DNA from: Periweissella fabalis
Lineage (GTDB): Bacteria; Bacillota; Bacilli; Lactobacillales; Lactobacillaceae
Length of the DNA: 64,000 nt
Direction of reading: 5' to 3'
Assembly (NCBI RefSeq): GCF_012396505.1
Contig: NZ_JAAXPN010000002.1
Coordinates: 62,001-126,000 of the forward strand
Of the stretch, positions 28,095 to 36,419 are shown piece after piece. A model generated the notes under the pieces. That model had not been told where the DNA came from. It saw only the letters and a list, made by a program, of their open reading frames with translations, and did not search any database. The stretch's first letter is position 1. Each line of letters starts with the position of its first letter. The translations under genes were made by a program, and so were the position numbers.

Positions 28095-28646
28095 ATGAAT
28101 AATTTGAAGAAAATGTTTTTAACTGGTACTGGTTTGGTTGCAGCCATGATTTCTACAGGAGTTGTTGCTAACGCCGACTCAATCATCACTGTTCACCAAG
28201 GCGACACTGTTTCAAAACTTGCTAAGGAAAACAATACTACTATCGAAGCTATTGTTAATGCTAATAAGTTAACTAATGCTAACTTGATCTTTGTTAACCA
28301 AAAGTTGACTATTCCTTCAACTAACACACAAGCTCCAGTACAAAAGCAAGCTCCAGTACAACAAGCAGCGCCAGTACAAAAGCAAGCCCCAGTACAACAA
28401 GCCCCAGCTACTAATGTTTCAGGCTCAAATGCTGCTGCTAAGCAATGGATTGCTAGCCGTGAATCAGGTAACAACTACAATGCCCGTAACGGTCAATTTA
28501 TCGGTATGTACCAACTTTCTGCATCATACCTTGGTGGTGACTACTCACCAGCTAACCAAGAACGTGTTGCTAACCAATACGTTCAATCACGTTACGGTTC
28601 ATGGGTTGGAGCACAACAATTCTGGCAATCACACGGTTGGTACTAA
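28095..28646 (+). CDS. Secreted LysM protein with transglycosylase-like C terminus (Apf/SceD-like)
   Basis: The 183-residue protein has a signal peptide (residues 1-27, ending VVANADS), one LysM peptidoglycan-binding domain (about 32-75, VHQGDTVSKLAKENN), a repetitive QAPVQKQAPVQQ linker (about 78-108) and a C-terminal domain IASRESGNNYNARNGQFIGMYQL, which resembles aggregation-promoting factors and SceD/IsaA lytic transglycosylases, with the glutamate of SRESG as candidate catalytic residue. AGGAGA precedes the ATG. Codon bias is high, pointing to strong expression. It probably remodels the wall or shapes the cell surface. Confidence 0.87.
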   Translation: MNNLKKMFLTGTGLVAAMISTGVVANADSIITVHQGDTVSKLAKENNTTIEAIVNANKLTNANLIFVNQKLTIPSTNTQAPVQKQAPVQQAAPVQKQAPVQQAPATNVSGSNAAAKQWIASRESGNNYNARNGQFIGMYQLSASYLGGDYSPANQERVANQYVQSRYGSWVGAQQFWQSHGWY

Positions 28647-28689
28647 TCTAAATTCTGATTAGTAACTACTTTAAAAGTGTAGTTTTTAA

Positions 28690-28725
28690 GTAAGAACCTC
28701 TCTTAGGCAGAGGTTCTTACTTTTG
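28690..28725 (+). terminator. Terminator of the LysM protein gene
   Basis: GTAAGAACCTCT and AGAGGTTCTTAC form a perfect 12-bp stem with a 7-base loop, followed by TTTTG. Confidence 0.85.
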
Positions 28726-28829
28726 TGGTTAAGATGATAACCATATTTCCAACAAACAGAATAATTCTAACTAAATAATGGCATGATCGGCATAGAGAGT
28801 GTGAAACATTTACATGCAACTTATTTAGT

Positions 28830-28863
28830 AAAAAGACCAGACGTTTTTCGCCTGGTCTTTTTT
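28830..28863 (+). terminator. Second terminator-like hairpin downstream of the LysM gene
   Basis: AAAAAGACCAG and CTGGTCTTTTTT form an 11-bp stem with a T run. No gene lies between this and the preceding terminator, so it may end a short untranslated transcript or be part of the following repeat element. Confidence 0.75.
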
Positions 28864-28880
28864 GTGCACTTTTTTATAAC

Positions 28881-28948
28881 GTGCTCACAAGGCCAAGTCA
28901 TAGGTTATGGCTAGTATGACACGGTGGCTACCCGGTGATGCTCGCACT
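28881..28948. repeat. Dispersed element (family B), copy 2
   Basis: It is bounded by ACGTGCTCACA and by CCCGGTGATGCTCGCACT, nearly the same borders as the copy at 19473-19580, with an internal inverted pair GTCATA/TATGAC. The interior differs from copy 1. Both copies follow strong terminator hairpins. Confidence 0.6.
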
Positions 28949-28969
28949 TACAAATAATAATTAAATTTA

Positions 28970-29010
28970 TGTCAAATAAGTTGACAAACGTTAGTTAAAA
29001 GCTTTAAACT
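28970..29010 (+). promoter_or_regulatory. Promoter of the MFS pump with an overlapping operator-like palindrome
   Basis: TTGACA (28981-28986) and TAAACT (29005-29010) are 18 bases apart. The -35 is one arm of a perfect inverted repeat, TGTCAA-ATAAG-TTGACA (28970-28986), the form of a repressor operator. Confidence 0.55.
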
Positions 29011-29066
29011 GTATTATCGTATCGTAATTAAAAACACACAAGTAAACAATTTAAAGGAGAACTTGA

Positions 29067-30539
29067 ATGGAAGCAGTTGATGCACAAGGCAAACATTTTA
29101 ATCGCGGCTTATTAGTTGCCGTGCTCTTAATAGGGACCTTCGTGACCGTTTTAAATCAAACTGTGCTAGCCACGGCGTTGCCGACTTTGATGAAATCATT
29201 AGATGAATCATTAGGGACAGTCCAATGGCTCACAACCGGATTTATGTTAGTTAACGGGATCTTAATCCCAATTTCAGCATGGTTAAGTCACCGGTATAAC
29301 ACCAAATGGCTTTACTTAGGCTCAATGGTAATTTTCTTAATTGGAACTACAATTTCAGCCACCGCACACACATTTCCACAGTTATTAACTGGGCGCTTAA
29401 TTCAAGCGGTTGCAGTTGGGGTAACGATGCCCTTACTACAAGTGATAATGTTATCAATTTTTCCAGCTGAAAAGCGCGGAACAGCCATGGGAATGGCAGG
29501 GTTAGTGATTGGTTTAGCACCAGCACTGGGGCCAACATTATCAGGGTGGATTATTGATAATTATGAATGGCAAGTTTTATTTGGAGTAATGATTCCAATT
29601 ATAATTGTTGTAATTCTAGCGGGCTTGTTCTTTATGAAACCAGTTATCCATACTGGTAAAGAGCCACTTGATTTTTGGTCATTTATCATTTCAACTATCG
29701 GATTTGGTAGTTTACTATATGGTTTTTCAGAAGTTAGTTCACAAGGTTGGGGTGATTTTACATATGTTATCTTGCCATTGATTATTGGGGTGATTTTTAT
29801 TGCCTTCTTCGTTCGGCGACAAGTTACACACGAAAAACCATTACTTCAAGTGCATGTGTTTCAGATTAAACAATTTGCACTTACAACTATTTTATCGTCA
29901 ATTGTTTTAATCGCAATGATTGGGGTAGAATTGGTTATCCCACAATACTTACAAACAGTACGGGGAATGTCACCTTTTCACGCCGGATTAACCCTATTAC
30001 CAGGGGCATTATTAATTGGTGTTATGTCACCAATTACTGGTCGCATTTACGATAAAATGGGTGCTAAACGTCTGATTATTGCCGGAATGGTAATCTTAAC
30101 GCTTGGAACATTACCGTTTACTTTCTTAACTGAAAATACCCCAATTATTAACGTGATCGTCCTTTACGCACTTCGGATGTTTGCCATTTCAATGGTTATG
30201 ATGCCAGCAACAACATCAGGGATGCAAGCTTTGACGGGGCAATTGGTTGCTCATGGAACTGCTGTTAACAATACAACTCGACAAGTTGCCTCATCAATGG
30301 GGACGGCAATCATGATTTCAGTTCTTTCAAATGTGATTAAGAACAATTTACCTGCTAAATCACTTTTAAAGACGGCACCATTTGAGTACAAAAACCAGGC
30401 ATTAGAGGCAGCTTTAAGTGGATACCACGCTGCTTTTTGGATTGCGACTGGCTTTGCAATTGCTGGATTGATTGTGGCTTTATTCTTAACGGAAAAGCCT
30501 AAAAATATGGTTATTATCGATGGAGGTAAAAAACTATGA
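29067..30539 (+). CDS. MFS multidrug exporter, DHA2/EmrB family
   Basis: The 490-residue protein has about 14 hydrophobic helices, the length of the DHA2 (drug:H+ antiporter) family. Visible motifs are LNQTVLATALPTLMKSL in helix 1, LTTGFMLVNGILIPIS, and GLAPALGPTLSGWI, the antiporter motif C in helix 5. AAGGAGA precedes the ATG. The stop overlaps the next gene by 4 bases (ATGA). A palindrome over the -35 suggests a repressor. The partial gene at the left end of the window is a paralogue. The substrate is unknown. Confidence 0.9.
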   Translation: MEAVDAQGKHFNRGLLVAVLLIGTFVTVLNQTVLATALPTLMKSLDESLGTVQWLTTGFMLVNGILIPISAWLSHRYNTKWLYLGSMVIFLIGTTISATAHTFPQLLTGRLIQAVAVGVTMPLLQVIMLSIFPAEKRGTAMGMAGLVIGLAPALGPTLSGWIIDNYEWQVLFGVMIPIIIVVILAGLFFMKPVIHTGKEPLDFWSFIISTIGFGSLLYGFSEVSSQGWGDFTYVILPLIIGVIFIAFFVRRQVTHEKPLLQVHVFQIKQFALTTILSSIVLIAMIGVELVIPQYLQTVRGMSPFHAGLTLLPGALLIGVMSPITGRIYDKMGAKRLIIAGMVILTLGTLPFTFLTENTPIINVIVLYALRMFAISMVMMPATTSGMQALTGQLVAHGTAVNNTTRQVASSMGTAIMISVLSNVIKNNLPAKSLLKTAPFEYKNQALEAALSGYHAAFWIATGFAIAGLIVALFLTEKPKNMVIIDGGKKL

Positions 30540-31267
30540 TCTTAGTTTTAATTGCACTTTTTGTAATTGCCTTTTTCGTATCATTTGTATTGATTACTAA
30601 GCGGAAATTACGGATAATAGCCTCATTAATTTCATTTGTTGCTTTAGTTGCTAGTTTGACACTCTTAATTCAAAATGATAAATATCATTTTGGAATGAAG
30701 CAAGTTAGCCACGTTACAAGCCACCAAATCTTTACAGCAGCTCCTAAAACTCCCGCTGATTTACTGTTATATCAACAAGTGGGTAAGGGGAGTGAGGAAA
30801 ATGTTTACATTTACAAAAAACATGCTGATAGTAATGCAACTCACACGCAGACCGATGGGAAAACTATTAATTGCGTTTTCTTCACATCAGCTAAACAAGC
30901 AACTATTGAAGTAACAACAATTCGTTATGAATATAAGAATAATTTGTATAAATTATTCTTTGGTTTAGGTGATAATGAAACATTAGTATCACGTAACAAT
31001 ACGTTTAACTTACCTAAGTCATGGCTAAAAATTAGTACCACAAATGCTAAGAAGTTAGCTCAGATACAAAAAGATATGACACCTGCTCAAAAGCAAGCAC
31101 AGGAAACGGCGGCTAAAGCTGCGATTAGTGCTAAAGTTAAAGCAGCAATTATGGCAAATCCCAAGTTGGCTACTGATCCAAGTGCGCAAGCTAAAATTGT
31201 TAAGCAAGCAACGACAGATTTTCAACAAAAAGCATTTGCAGATATTGTAAATAAACTCGAAAAATAA
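30536..31267 (+). CDS. Membrane-anchored DUF4811-type protein, MFS partner
   Basis: The 243-residue protein has two N-terminal hydrophobic helices (about residues 1-21 and 29-46), then an extracytoplasmic domain of about 110 residues and an Ala/Lys/Gln-rich C-terminal helix region. Genes of this kind (annotated DUF4811) follow DHA2 exporters in lactobacilli, and here the start codon overlaps the exporter stop by 4 bases. That coupling suggests an accessory role for the pump. The DUF number is from memory of context and layout, not a search. Confidence 0.65.
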   Translation: MILVLIALFVIAFFVSFVLITKRKLRIIASLISFVALVASLTLLIQNDKYHFGMKQVSHVTSHQIFTAAPKTPADLLLYQQVGKGSEENVYIYKKHADSNATHTQTDGKTINCVFFTSAKQATIEVTTIRYEYKNNLYKLFFGLGDNETLVSRNNTFNLPKSWLKISTTNAKKLAQIQKDMTPAQKQAQETAAKAAISAKVKAAIMANPKLATDPSAQAKIVKQATTDFQQKAFADIVNKLEK

Positions 31268-31426
31268 TTTAATTATTAAAAATAATCCTTTATATTGGTT
31301 AATTTAATGGATATTTGCGATTTTCCTGCGAAATTCGATAAATAAAAACTTTTAATTATTTTATAATCGTGTTATAATTCAAGTTGTAGTTTGGTTCGGT
31401 TAATTAGGTCTTGTTTCATCAGTATT

Positions 31427-31504
31427 GAGAAATATCTCCTGGCACCATCAAGTTACATATCAAATATTTCACTACAGTAGTAGTATCAAAAGGAGATTTC
31501 TCTC
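31427..31504 (+). promoter_or_regulatory. Cold-shock gene leader with a ribosome-site-sequestering stem
   Basis: GAGAAATATCTCCT (31427-31440) is complementary to AGGAGATTTCTC (31491-31502), which contains the ribosome-binding site of the cold-shock gene. TCTCCT pairs fully with AGGAGA and GAGAA with TTCTC, with a small bulge between. The leader starts after candidate -10 boxes TATAAT at 31362-31367 and 31373-31378, giving 120-130 untranslated bases, similar in size to other csp leaders. Confidence 0.6.
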
Positions 31505-31705
31505 ATGGAACAAGGAACTGTTAAATGGTTTAACGCAGATAAAGGTTTTGGCTTCATCACTCGTGAAAACGGCGACGACGTGTTCGTACACTTCTCAGCT
31601 ATTCAAGGTGACGGCTTCAAGACTCTTGAAGAAGGTCAAGCTGTAACTTTCGACGTTGAAAGTTCAGACCGCGGCCCACAAGCTGCTAACGTTAACAAGG
31701 CTTAA
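31505..31705 (+). CDS. csp: Cold-shock protein (CspA family)
   Basis: This 66-residue single-domain nucleic-acid-binding protein has RNP1 KGFGFITRE and RNP2 DVFVHFSAI, the aromatic motifs that stack on single-stranded RNA, and starts [14 protein letters not shown]. It acts as an RNA chaperone in the cytoplasm. AGGAGA lies 8 bases before the ATG. The long leader and codon bias suggest high expression and control at the RNA level. A perfect terminator follows. Confidence 0.96.
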   Translation: MEQGTVKWFNADKGFGFITRENGDDVFVHFSAIQGDGFKTLEEGQAVTFDVESSDRGPQAANVNKA

Positions 31706-31723
31706 TTTTAATTAATTAATGTC

Positions 31724-31762
31724 AAAAAGCAACCGACAGATAATCTGTCGGTTGCTTTTTTG
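31724..31762 (+). terminator. Terminator of the cold-shock gene
   Basis: AAAAAGCAACCGACAGA and TCTGTCGGTTGCTTTTTT form a perfect 17-bp stem with a 3-base loop. Confidence 0.92.
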
Positions 31763-31779
31763 TTGTATACAAACGGAAG

Positions 31780-31915
31780 GCTAAAACGTGCTTCAACGAT
31801 ACATATAGCTAAGCATATACGCAATTCCATGCTGACTCAAAAGACGCGTCAACAGTTATTGCTATTATGCTACGCGATTTAATCGTATCGTTTCACACTC
31901 TGTTTCACGCACTCT
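31780..31915. repeat. Palindromic intergenic element downstream of the cold-shock gene
   Basis: Outer arms AACGATAC (about 31787) and GTATCGTT (about 31884) are perfectly complementary, and AGCATA/TATGCT pairs lie inside. The left border ACGTGCTTCA and right border TTTCACGCACTC faintly resemble family B borders. No gene is seen in the 328-base interval apart from this, the terminator before it and the rsmG promoter after it. Confidence 0.45.
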
Positions 31916-31955
31916 GAAAATTACAAAATATTTCCCTAAAAAATGCAAACAAACT

Positions 31956-31984
31956 TTGAGAATTAGCTAATTTTAAGGTATTAT
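31956..31984 (+). promoter_or_regulatory. Promoter of the rsmG-noc-parAB group
   Basis: TTGAGA (31956-31961) and TATTAT (31979-31984) are 17 bases apart, about 50 bases before rsmG. Confidence 0.6.
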
Positions 31985-32033
31985 TATTTTATATGAATTA
32001 TTAATCGTTCAACTGAACGCTGGAGGAAACCCA

Positions 32034-32759
32034 ATGAATGAAGAACAATTTGTGCAAGCATTAGCTGAACATGGTATCAACTTGTCAGCTAAGCAATTAG
32101 CACAGTTTGATAAGTATTATGAACTGTTGGTTGCAACGAATGCAAAGTTCAATTTGACTGCTATTACAGACAAAGAAGAAGTCTATTTAAAGCATTTTTA
32201 TGACTCTCTTACTGCAGCCATCTATTATCCAGCGCTCCAAACTGAAGAACTGGATATTATTGATGTTGGTGCCGGAGCTGGCTTTCCATCATTACCACTA
32301 AAAATTGCTTTCCCACAATTAAAGGTAAGTATCGTTGACTCATTAAACAAACGGATTGGTTTTTTAAATGATTTAGCCGCTGCGCTTGATTTAACTGGGG
32401 TTGCGTTTTACCATGATCGGGCCGAAACATTTGGTGGCAAAAACTCACCACACCGTGCTAAATACGATCTTGTAATGGCTCGTGCAGTTGCGCGAATGAC
32501 TATCTTGAGTGAATTAACATTACCACTTATGAAGGTCAAAGGGGTTCTTTTAGCAATGAAGGGCTCAAGTGCGCAAGTTGAATTAGCCAATGCCGAATTT
32601 GCCTTAAAGACCCTCGGCGGCCAAGTTCTTGAAACACACGCCTTTACATTGCCAAATGGGGATCCACGCGAAATTGATGTGGTTCAAAAAACTAAGGTAA
32701 CTCCTAAAAAATACCCCCGAAAACCTGGAACGCCAAATAAAGAACCACTAGGGGAATAA
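32034..32759 (+). CDS. rsmG: 16S rRNA (guanine-527-N7)-methyltransferase
   Basis: RsmG methylates G527 of 16S rRNA using S-adenosylmethionine; loss gives low-level streptomycin resistance. The 241-residue protein has the SAM motif [15 protein letters not shown] near residue 80, the RxxxR segment ARAVARM and a lysine-rich tail [15 protein letters not shown]. Length and motifs match the family. GGAGGAAA precedes the ATG. It heads the conserved chromosome-segregation block, as in many Firmicutes. Confidence 0.95.
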   Translation: MNEEQFVQALAEHGINLSAKQLAQFDKYYELLVATNAKFNLTAITDKEEVYLKHFYDSLTAAIYYPALQTEELDIIDVGAGAGFPSLPLKIAFPQLKVSIVDSLNKRIGFLNDLAAALDLTGVAFYHDRAETFGGKNSPHRAKYDLVMARAVARMTILSELTLPLMKVKGVLLAMKGSSAQVELANAEFALKTLGGQVLETHAFTLPNGDPREIDVVQKTKVTPKKYPRKPGTPNKEPLGE

Positions 32760-32783
32760 AAATTTTTGGAAGGCATACGTAAT

Positions 32784-33326
32784 ATGAACAATGATTTACA
32801 AGGTATCTCCAATGTTGAACTTGAGATGCGCATTGAACAGTTATTAAAGGCCAGTGCAGATGCACAATTTTCTGTAATTGATGAAGCCAATGCCTACCAA
32901 GAAATTATTACGGCAACTAATATTACACAGGCAAACCTAGCAAAACGTTTAGGATGCTCACAAGCTACAATCGCCAATAAATTACGGTTATTAAAGTTAA
33001 GTGATGTTGCCAAAACAGCGTTACAAAATAATCAAATTACAGAACGACATGGCCGCACGATTCTTAAACTTGAAAAACGCAAGCAAGTAGCAGTCGTTAA
33101 TAAGATTTTAAAACACAAATTAAACGTTAAACAAACAGAAGAATTAGTTCAAAAATTAGTTCAAACCCAACTTGATCTGCCAACTCAACAAGCAATGTTA
33201 CAGGATTTCTTAAAGCAAGGAATGCAGCGCTTAGCCAAGCAAGGAGTCTTTGTCGAACAACGTGAGGTTGACGATCACGTCATTTTAAAAATAATTGATA
33301 AGAACCAGACAGAGAGGAATGCTTAA
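32784..33326 (+). CDS. noc: Short Noc/ParB-like DNA-binding protein lacking the N-terminal CTP domain
   Basis: From ATG 32784 (GGAAGG 10 bases upstream) the protein has 180 residues. Residues 25-95 form the ParB/Noc helix-turn-helix region (ITQANLAKRLGCSQATIANKLRLL) and the C-terminal part resembles Noc (VEQREVDDHVILKI). Noc is usually about 280 residues; the GERRxR and ENxQR boxes of the N-terminal CTP-binding domain, present in the ParB three genes on, are absent here. It may still bind DNA and influence division-site placement, but the CTP clamp mechanism should not be possible. It sits between rsmG and parA, where noc normally lies. Confidence 0.75.
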   Translation: MNNDLQGISNVELEMRIEQLLKASADAQFSVIDEANAYQEIITATNITQANLAKRLGCSQATIANKLRLLKLSDVAKTALQNNQITERHGRTILKLEKRKQVAVVNKILKHKLNVKQTEELVQKLVQTQLDLPTQQAMLQDFLKQGMQRLAKQGVFVEQREVDDHVILKIIDKNQTERNA

Positions 33327-34097
33327 ATGGCACATGTAATTGCAATCGCAAATCAAAAAGGAGGTGTAGGTAAGACCACAACTAGTGTTAACCTAGGAGC
33401 CGCCTTGGCATCAGCTGGTAAACGTGTTTTGCTTGTCGATATTGACGCGCAAGGAAATGCAACCAGTGGAACAGGGATTGAAAAAGCGGAAATTGAACAA
33501 GATATTTACGATGTATTAGTTAATGAAGTTCCGATTGAAGAAACTATTTTAAAATCATCTCATGAAGGCATGGACGTGGTTCCAGCAACAATTCAACTCT
33601 CAGGGGCTGAAATTGAATTAGCACCTCAAATGGCCCGTGAAATGCGCTTAAAGGATGCGTTAGATACTTTACGTGATCAATATGACTATATGATCATCGA
33701 TAATCCACCTTCACTTGGAATTATTACAATTAATGCCTTTACGGCTGCGGATTCAATTTTGATTCCGGTGCAAAGTGAATATTACGCCCTTGAAGGGTTG
33801 GGACAATTACTTAACACGGTTAAATTAGTACAACGCCACTTTAATACAGATTTAAAAATTGAAGGGGTCTTATTAACGATGTTTGATGCTCGGACTAATT
33901 TAGGGCAAGAAGTTAATGCGGAAGTTAAAAACTACTTTGGTGACCAAGTATACAAAACTATCATTCCGCGGAATGTACGTTTAAGTGAAGCGCCAGCTCA
34001 TGGGTTGGCAATTACTGATTATGATCCAAGTTCACGTGGTGCAGAAGTTTATACGGCTTTAGCAAAGGAGGTCTTAGCGGCCCATGGCGATTTCTAA
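33327..34097 (+). CDS. parA: Chromosome partitioning ATPase ParA (Soj)
   Basis: The 256-residue protein has the deviant Walker A motif KGGVGKTTTSVNLG at its N terminus, DIDAQGNATSG (A') and IIDNPPSLG (Walker B), typical of Soj. It binds DNA non-specifically in the ATP state and works with ParB in origin segregation and control of replication initiation. The ATG follows the noc stop directly. The end overlaps the parB start by 14 bases. Confidence 0.95.
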   Translation: MAHVIAIANQKGGVGKTTTSVNLGAALASAGKRVLLVDIDAQGNATSGTGIEKAEIEQDIYDVLVNEVPIEETILKSSHEGMDVVPATIQLSGAEIELAPQMAREMRLKDALDTLRDQYDYMIIDNPPSLGIITINAFTAADSILIPVQSEYYALEGLGQLLNTVKLVQRHFNTDLKIEGVLLTMFDARTNLGQEVNAEVKNYFGDQVYKTIIPRNVRLSEAPAHGLAITDYDPSSRGAEVYTALAKEVLAAHGDF

Positions 34098-35001
34098 AAA
34101 GAAGAGTATTTTAGGCGAAGGTAAGGGACTTGGAGCCCTCCTTAGCAGTAATAATATTGATATTGACATTGAAGATTTGAATGCAGAAAAGGTGCATAAA
34201 ATTCATTTAGATGAAATTGTTCCCAATCCATTTCAGCCCCGTAAAAATTTTGATCAAGCAGCTTTAGAGGATTTAGCAGCTTCAATTAAAAATGAAGGGG
34301 TCTTCCAACCAATTATTATTCGGCATCCGAAACGTTCGGTAAAGCAATATGAAATTATTGCTGGTGAGCGGCGTTTCCGAGCTTCAAAAATGGCGGGCTT
34401 AGATACAATTCCAGCCATTGTCCGAGATTTATCTAATGAGCAAATGATGCAAGTTGCAGTCATTGAAAATTTGCAGCGTGAAGATTTATCACCAATTGAA
34501 GAAGCACAAGCCTATCATACTTTAATGGAAAATTTGAATATCACGCAAAGTGAATTAGCCAAACGCCTAGGTAAATCACGGCCTTTTATTGCCAATTATT
34601 TAAGACTATTGACGTTACCTTTGAGTGTTAAAGATTTAGTAGAACAAGGATCCCTTTCAATGGGGCAAGCCCGGACGCTACTTGGTCTAAAAGCTAAAGA
34701 TCAAATTACAACTTTAGCGAAACGTGTCATCGAAGAAGGTTTAACTGTACGTCAGCTTGAAGAACTTGTTAGCGAACTCAATGGTGTTGAACCGACTGAA
34801 AAGCCCACAAAACCTAAAAGCAAAGCCAAAACTGAAGGTAATAAGTTTATCAAAGCCGCAGAAGGCCAGTTAGAAGAAAAATTTGGTACGAAAGTACTCT
34901 TAAAGAGCAAGACTAATGGTAAAGGAAAAATTGAAATTAATTATCTTTCAGATGATGATTTGAGTCGCATCCTAAATATGCTTAACATTAGTCTTGATTA
35001 G
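34084..35001 (+). CDS. parB: Chromosome partitioning protein ParB (Spo0J)
   Basis: The 305-residue protein has the CTP-binding N-terminal domain with AGERRFRASKMAG and VIENLQREDLSPIEEAQAY, a central helix-turn-helix (ITQSELAKRLGKSRPFIANYLRLL) that recognises parS, and a C-terminal dimerisation part after a lysine-rich linker near residue 240. The start ATG 34084 lies inside parA with AAAGGAGG upstream. No good parS site is seen in the window; two partial matches are listed as rejected. Confidence 0.95.
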   Translation: MAISKKKSILGEGKGLGALLSSNNIDIDIEDLNAEKVHKIHLDEIVPNPFQPRKNFDQAALEDLAASIKNEGVFQPIIIRHPKRSVKQYEIIAGERRFRASKMAGLDTIPAIVRDLSNEQMMQVAVIENLQREDLSPIEEAQAYHTLMENLNITQSELAKRLGKSRPFIANYLRLLTLPLSVKDLVEQGSLSMGQARTLLGLKAKDQITTLAKRVIEEGLTVRQLEELVSELNGVEPTEKPTKPKSKAKTEGNKFIKAAEGQLEEKFGTKVLLKSKTNGKGKIEINYLSDDDLSRILNMLNISLD

Positions 35002-35012
35002 TAGGTAATACG

Positions 35013-35210
35013 ATGGAATATAACGTAAATGATATCGTTGAGATGAAAAAGCCACACGCATGTAAAACCAATGCTTGGGAAATTTTGCGTGTGGGAGCAG
35101 ACATCAAGATTAAGTGTGTCAATTGTGGTCACCAAATTATGATGTCACGCAATGATTTTAACCATCGGATAAAACGTGTGTTAGAAGCACATGTAACCGA
35201 TGAAGGATAA
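35013..35210 (+). CDS. DUF951-family small protein
   Basis: This 65-residue protein has the conserved KKPHACKTNAWEI and CVNCGHQIMMSR segments of the DUF951 family, with a CxxC pair and another cysteine suggesting metal binding. Members lie between parB and ychF in many Firmicutes, as here, 11 bases after parB and 21 bases before ychF. The function is unknown; the RMSR-like end and the place next to ParB suggest nucleic-acid contact, which is inference only. Confidence 0.88.
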   Translation: MEYNVNDIVEMKKPHACKTNAWEILRVGADIKIKCVNCGHQIMMSRNDFNHRIKRVLEAHVTDEG

Positions 35211-35231
35211 TAATAGAAAGAAGAGATAAAT

Positions 35232-36335
35232 ATGGCATTAACAGCAGGAATCGTTGGTTTACCTAACGTTGGTAAATCAACCTTATTTAACGCAATTACA
35301 AAGGCTGGGGCTGAAATGGCTAACTATCCATTTGCAACTATTGAACCCAATGTGGGGATGGTTGAAGTTCCAGATGCTCGATTAGCACGGATTCAAGAAG
35401 TTGAGCCAGCCGATAAAATTGTCCCAACTACATTTGAATTTACTGATATTGCAGGAATCGTTAAAGGGGCTTCAAAAGGTGAAGGTTTAGGGAATAAATT
35501 CCTTGAAAACATTCGCCAAGTTAACGCAATTGTACATGTTGTGCGAGCATTTGATGATGATGAAATTACCCACGTTAATGGTGTAATTGATCCACTTGAT
35601 GATATTGAAACAATCAATACAGAATTGATTTTAGCGGACTTAGAAGCCGTTGATAAGCGGTATGCTAAGGCAGAAAAAGCCGCCAAAACGGCTAGCAATA
35701 AGGAAGCTAATGCTGAATTTGCCGTTTTACAAAAAATTAAACCAGTTCTTGAAGCTGGTAAATCAGTCCGCACACTTGAATTTAATGAAGAAGAACAAAA
35801 AGTTGTCCGTGGATTATTCTTGTTAACGTCAAAACCTGTGCTGTACGTTGCTAATGTAGCGGAAGAAGATATGGCTGATCCAACTGCTTCTAAATACTTT
35901 AAGTTAATCCAAGACTTTGCGGCCACTGAAGGCGCAGAAGTAATCGGTTTATCAGCCCGGGCTGAAGAAGAAATTGCCGAACTAGAAGATGAAGATAAGC
36001 AAGAATTTTTGGATATGAATGGGGTAACTGAGCCAGGATTAAACAAGTTAATTCGGGCGGCTTATCACTTACTTGATTTACGGACATTCTTCACTGCTGG
36101 TGGTAAAGAAACCCGTGCCTGGACTTTTAAAGCTGGCATGAAGGCACCACAAACAGCCGGGGTGATTCACTCAGACTTTGAACGTGGCTTTATCCGTGCT
36201 GAAACAATTGCTTTTGACGATTTAGATCAATTTGGTTCTGTTAAGGCAGTCCGTGAAGCAGGTAAACGTCGTTCTGAAGGTAAAGAATACGTTGTTCAAG
36301 ATGGTGATATCATCGAATTCTTGTTTAATGTTTAA
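35232..36335 (+). CDS. ychF: Redox-regulated ATPase YchF (OLA1 family)
   Basis: The 367-residue protein is an Obg-related P-loop NTPase that prefers ATP and associates with ribosomes. Visible are G1 GLPNVGKSTLFNAIT, DIAGIVKGASKGEGLGN (G3), a coiled-coil insertion near residues 130-170 and a C-terminal TGS-type domain with GKRRSEGKEYVVQDGDIIEF. Length equals the family norm. AAGAAGAG precedes the ATG. It continues the conserved segregation block. Confidence 0.95.
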   Translation: MALTAGIVGLPNVGKSTLFNAITKAGAEMANYPFATIEPNVGMVEVPDARLARIQEVEPADKIVPTTFEFTDIAGIVKGASKGEGLGNKFLENIRQVNAIVHVVRAFDDDEITHVNGVIDPLDDIETINTELILADLEAVDKRYAKAEKAAKTASNKEANAEFAVLQKIKPVLEAGKSVRTLEFNEEEQKVVRGLFLLTSKPVLYVANVAEEDMADPTASKYFKLIQDFAATEGAEVIGLSARAEEEIAELEDEDKQEFLDMNGVTEPGLNKLIRAAYHLLDLRTFFTAGGKETRAWTFKAGMKAPQTAGVIHSDFERGFIRAETIAFDDLDQFGSVKAVREAGKRRSEGKEYVVQDGDIIEFLFNV

Positions 36336-36419
36336 GAAATTCACGAGCCTTAAACTTAAGTTAAGGTATAATGAATTTTAATTTAATATTCAATCAATAT
36401 AATTATAGGATAAGGTGCA

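Noticed and set aside
35393-36046. A 217-codon minus-strand frame across ychF
   Set aside because: Antisense to a strongly conserved GTPase gene, low-complexity serine-rich product, no start signals.
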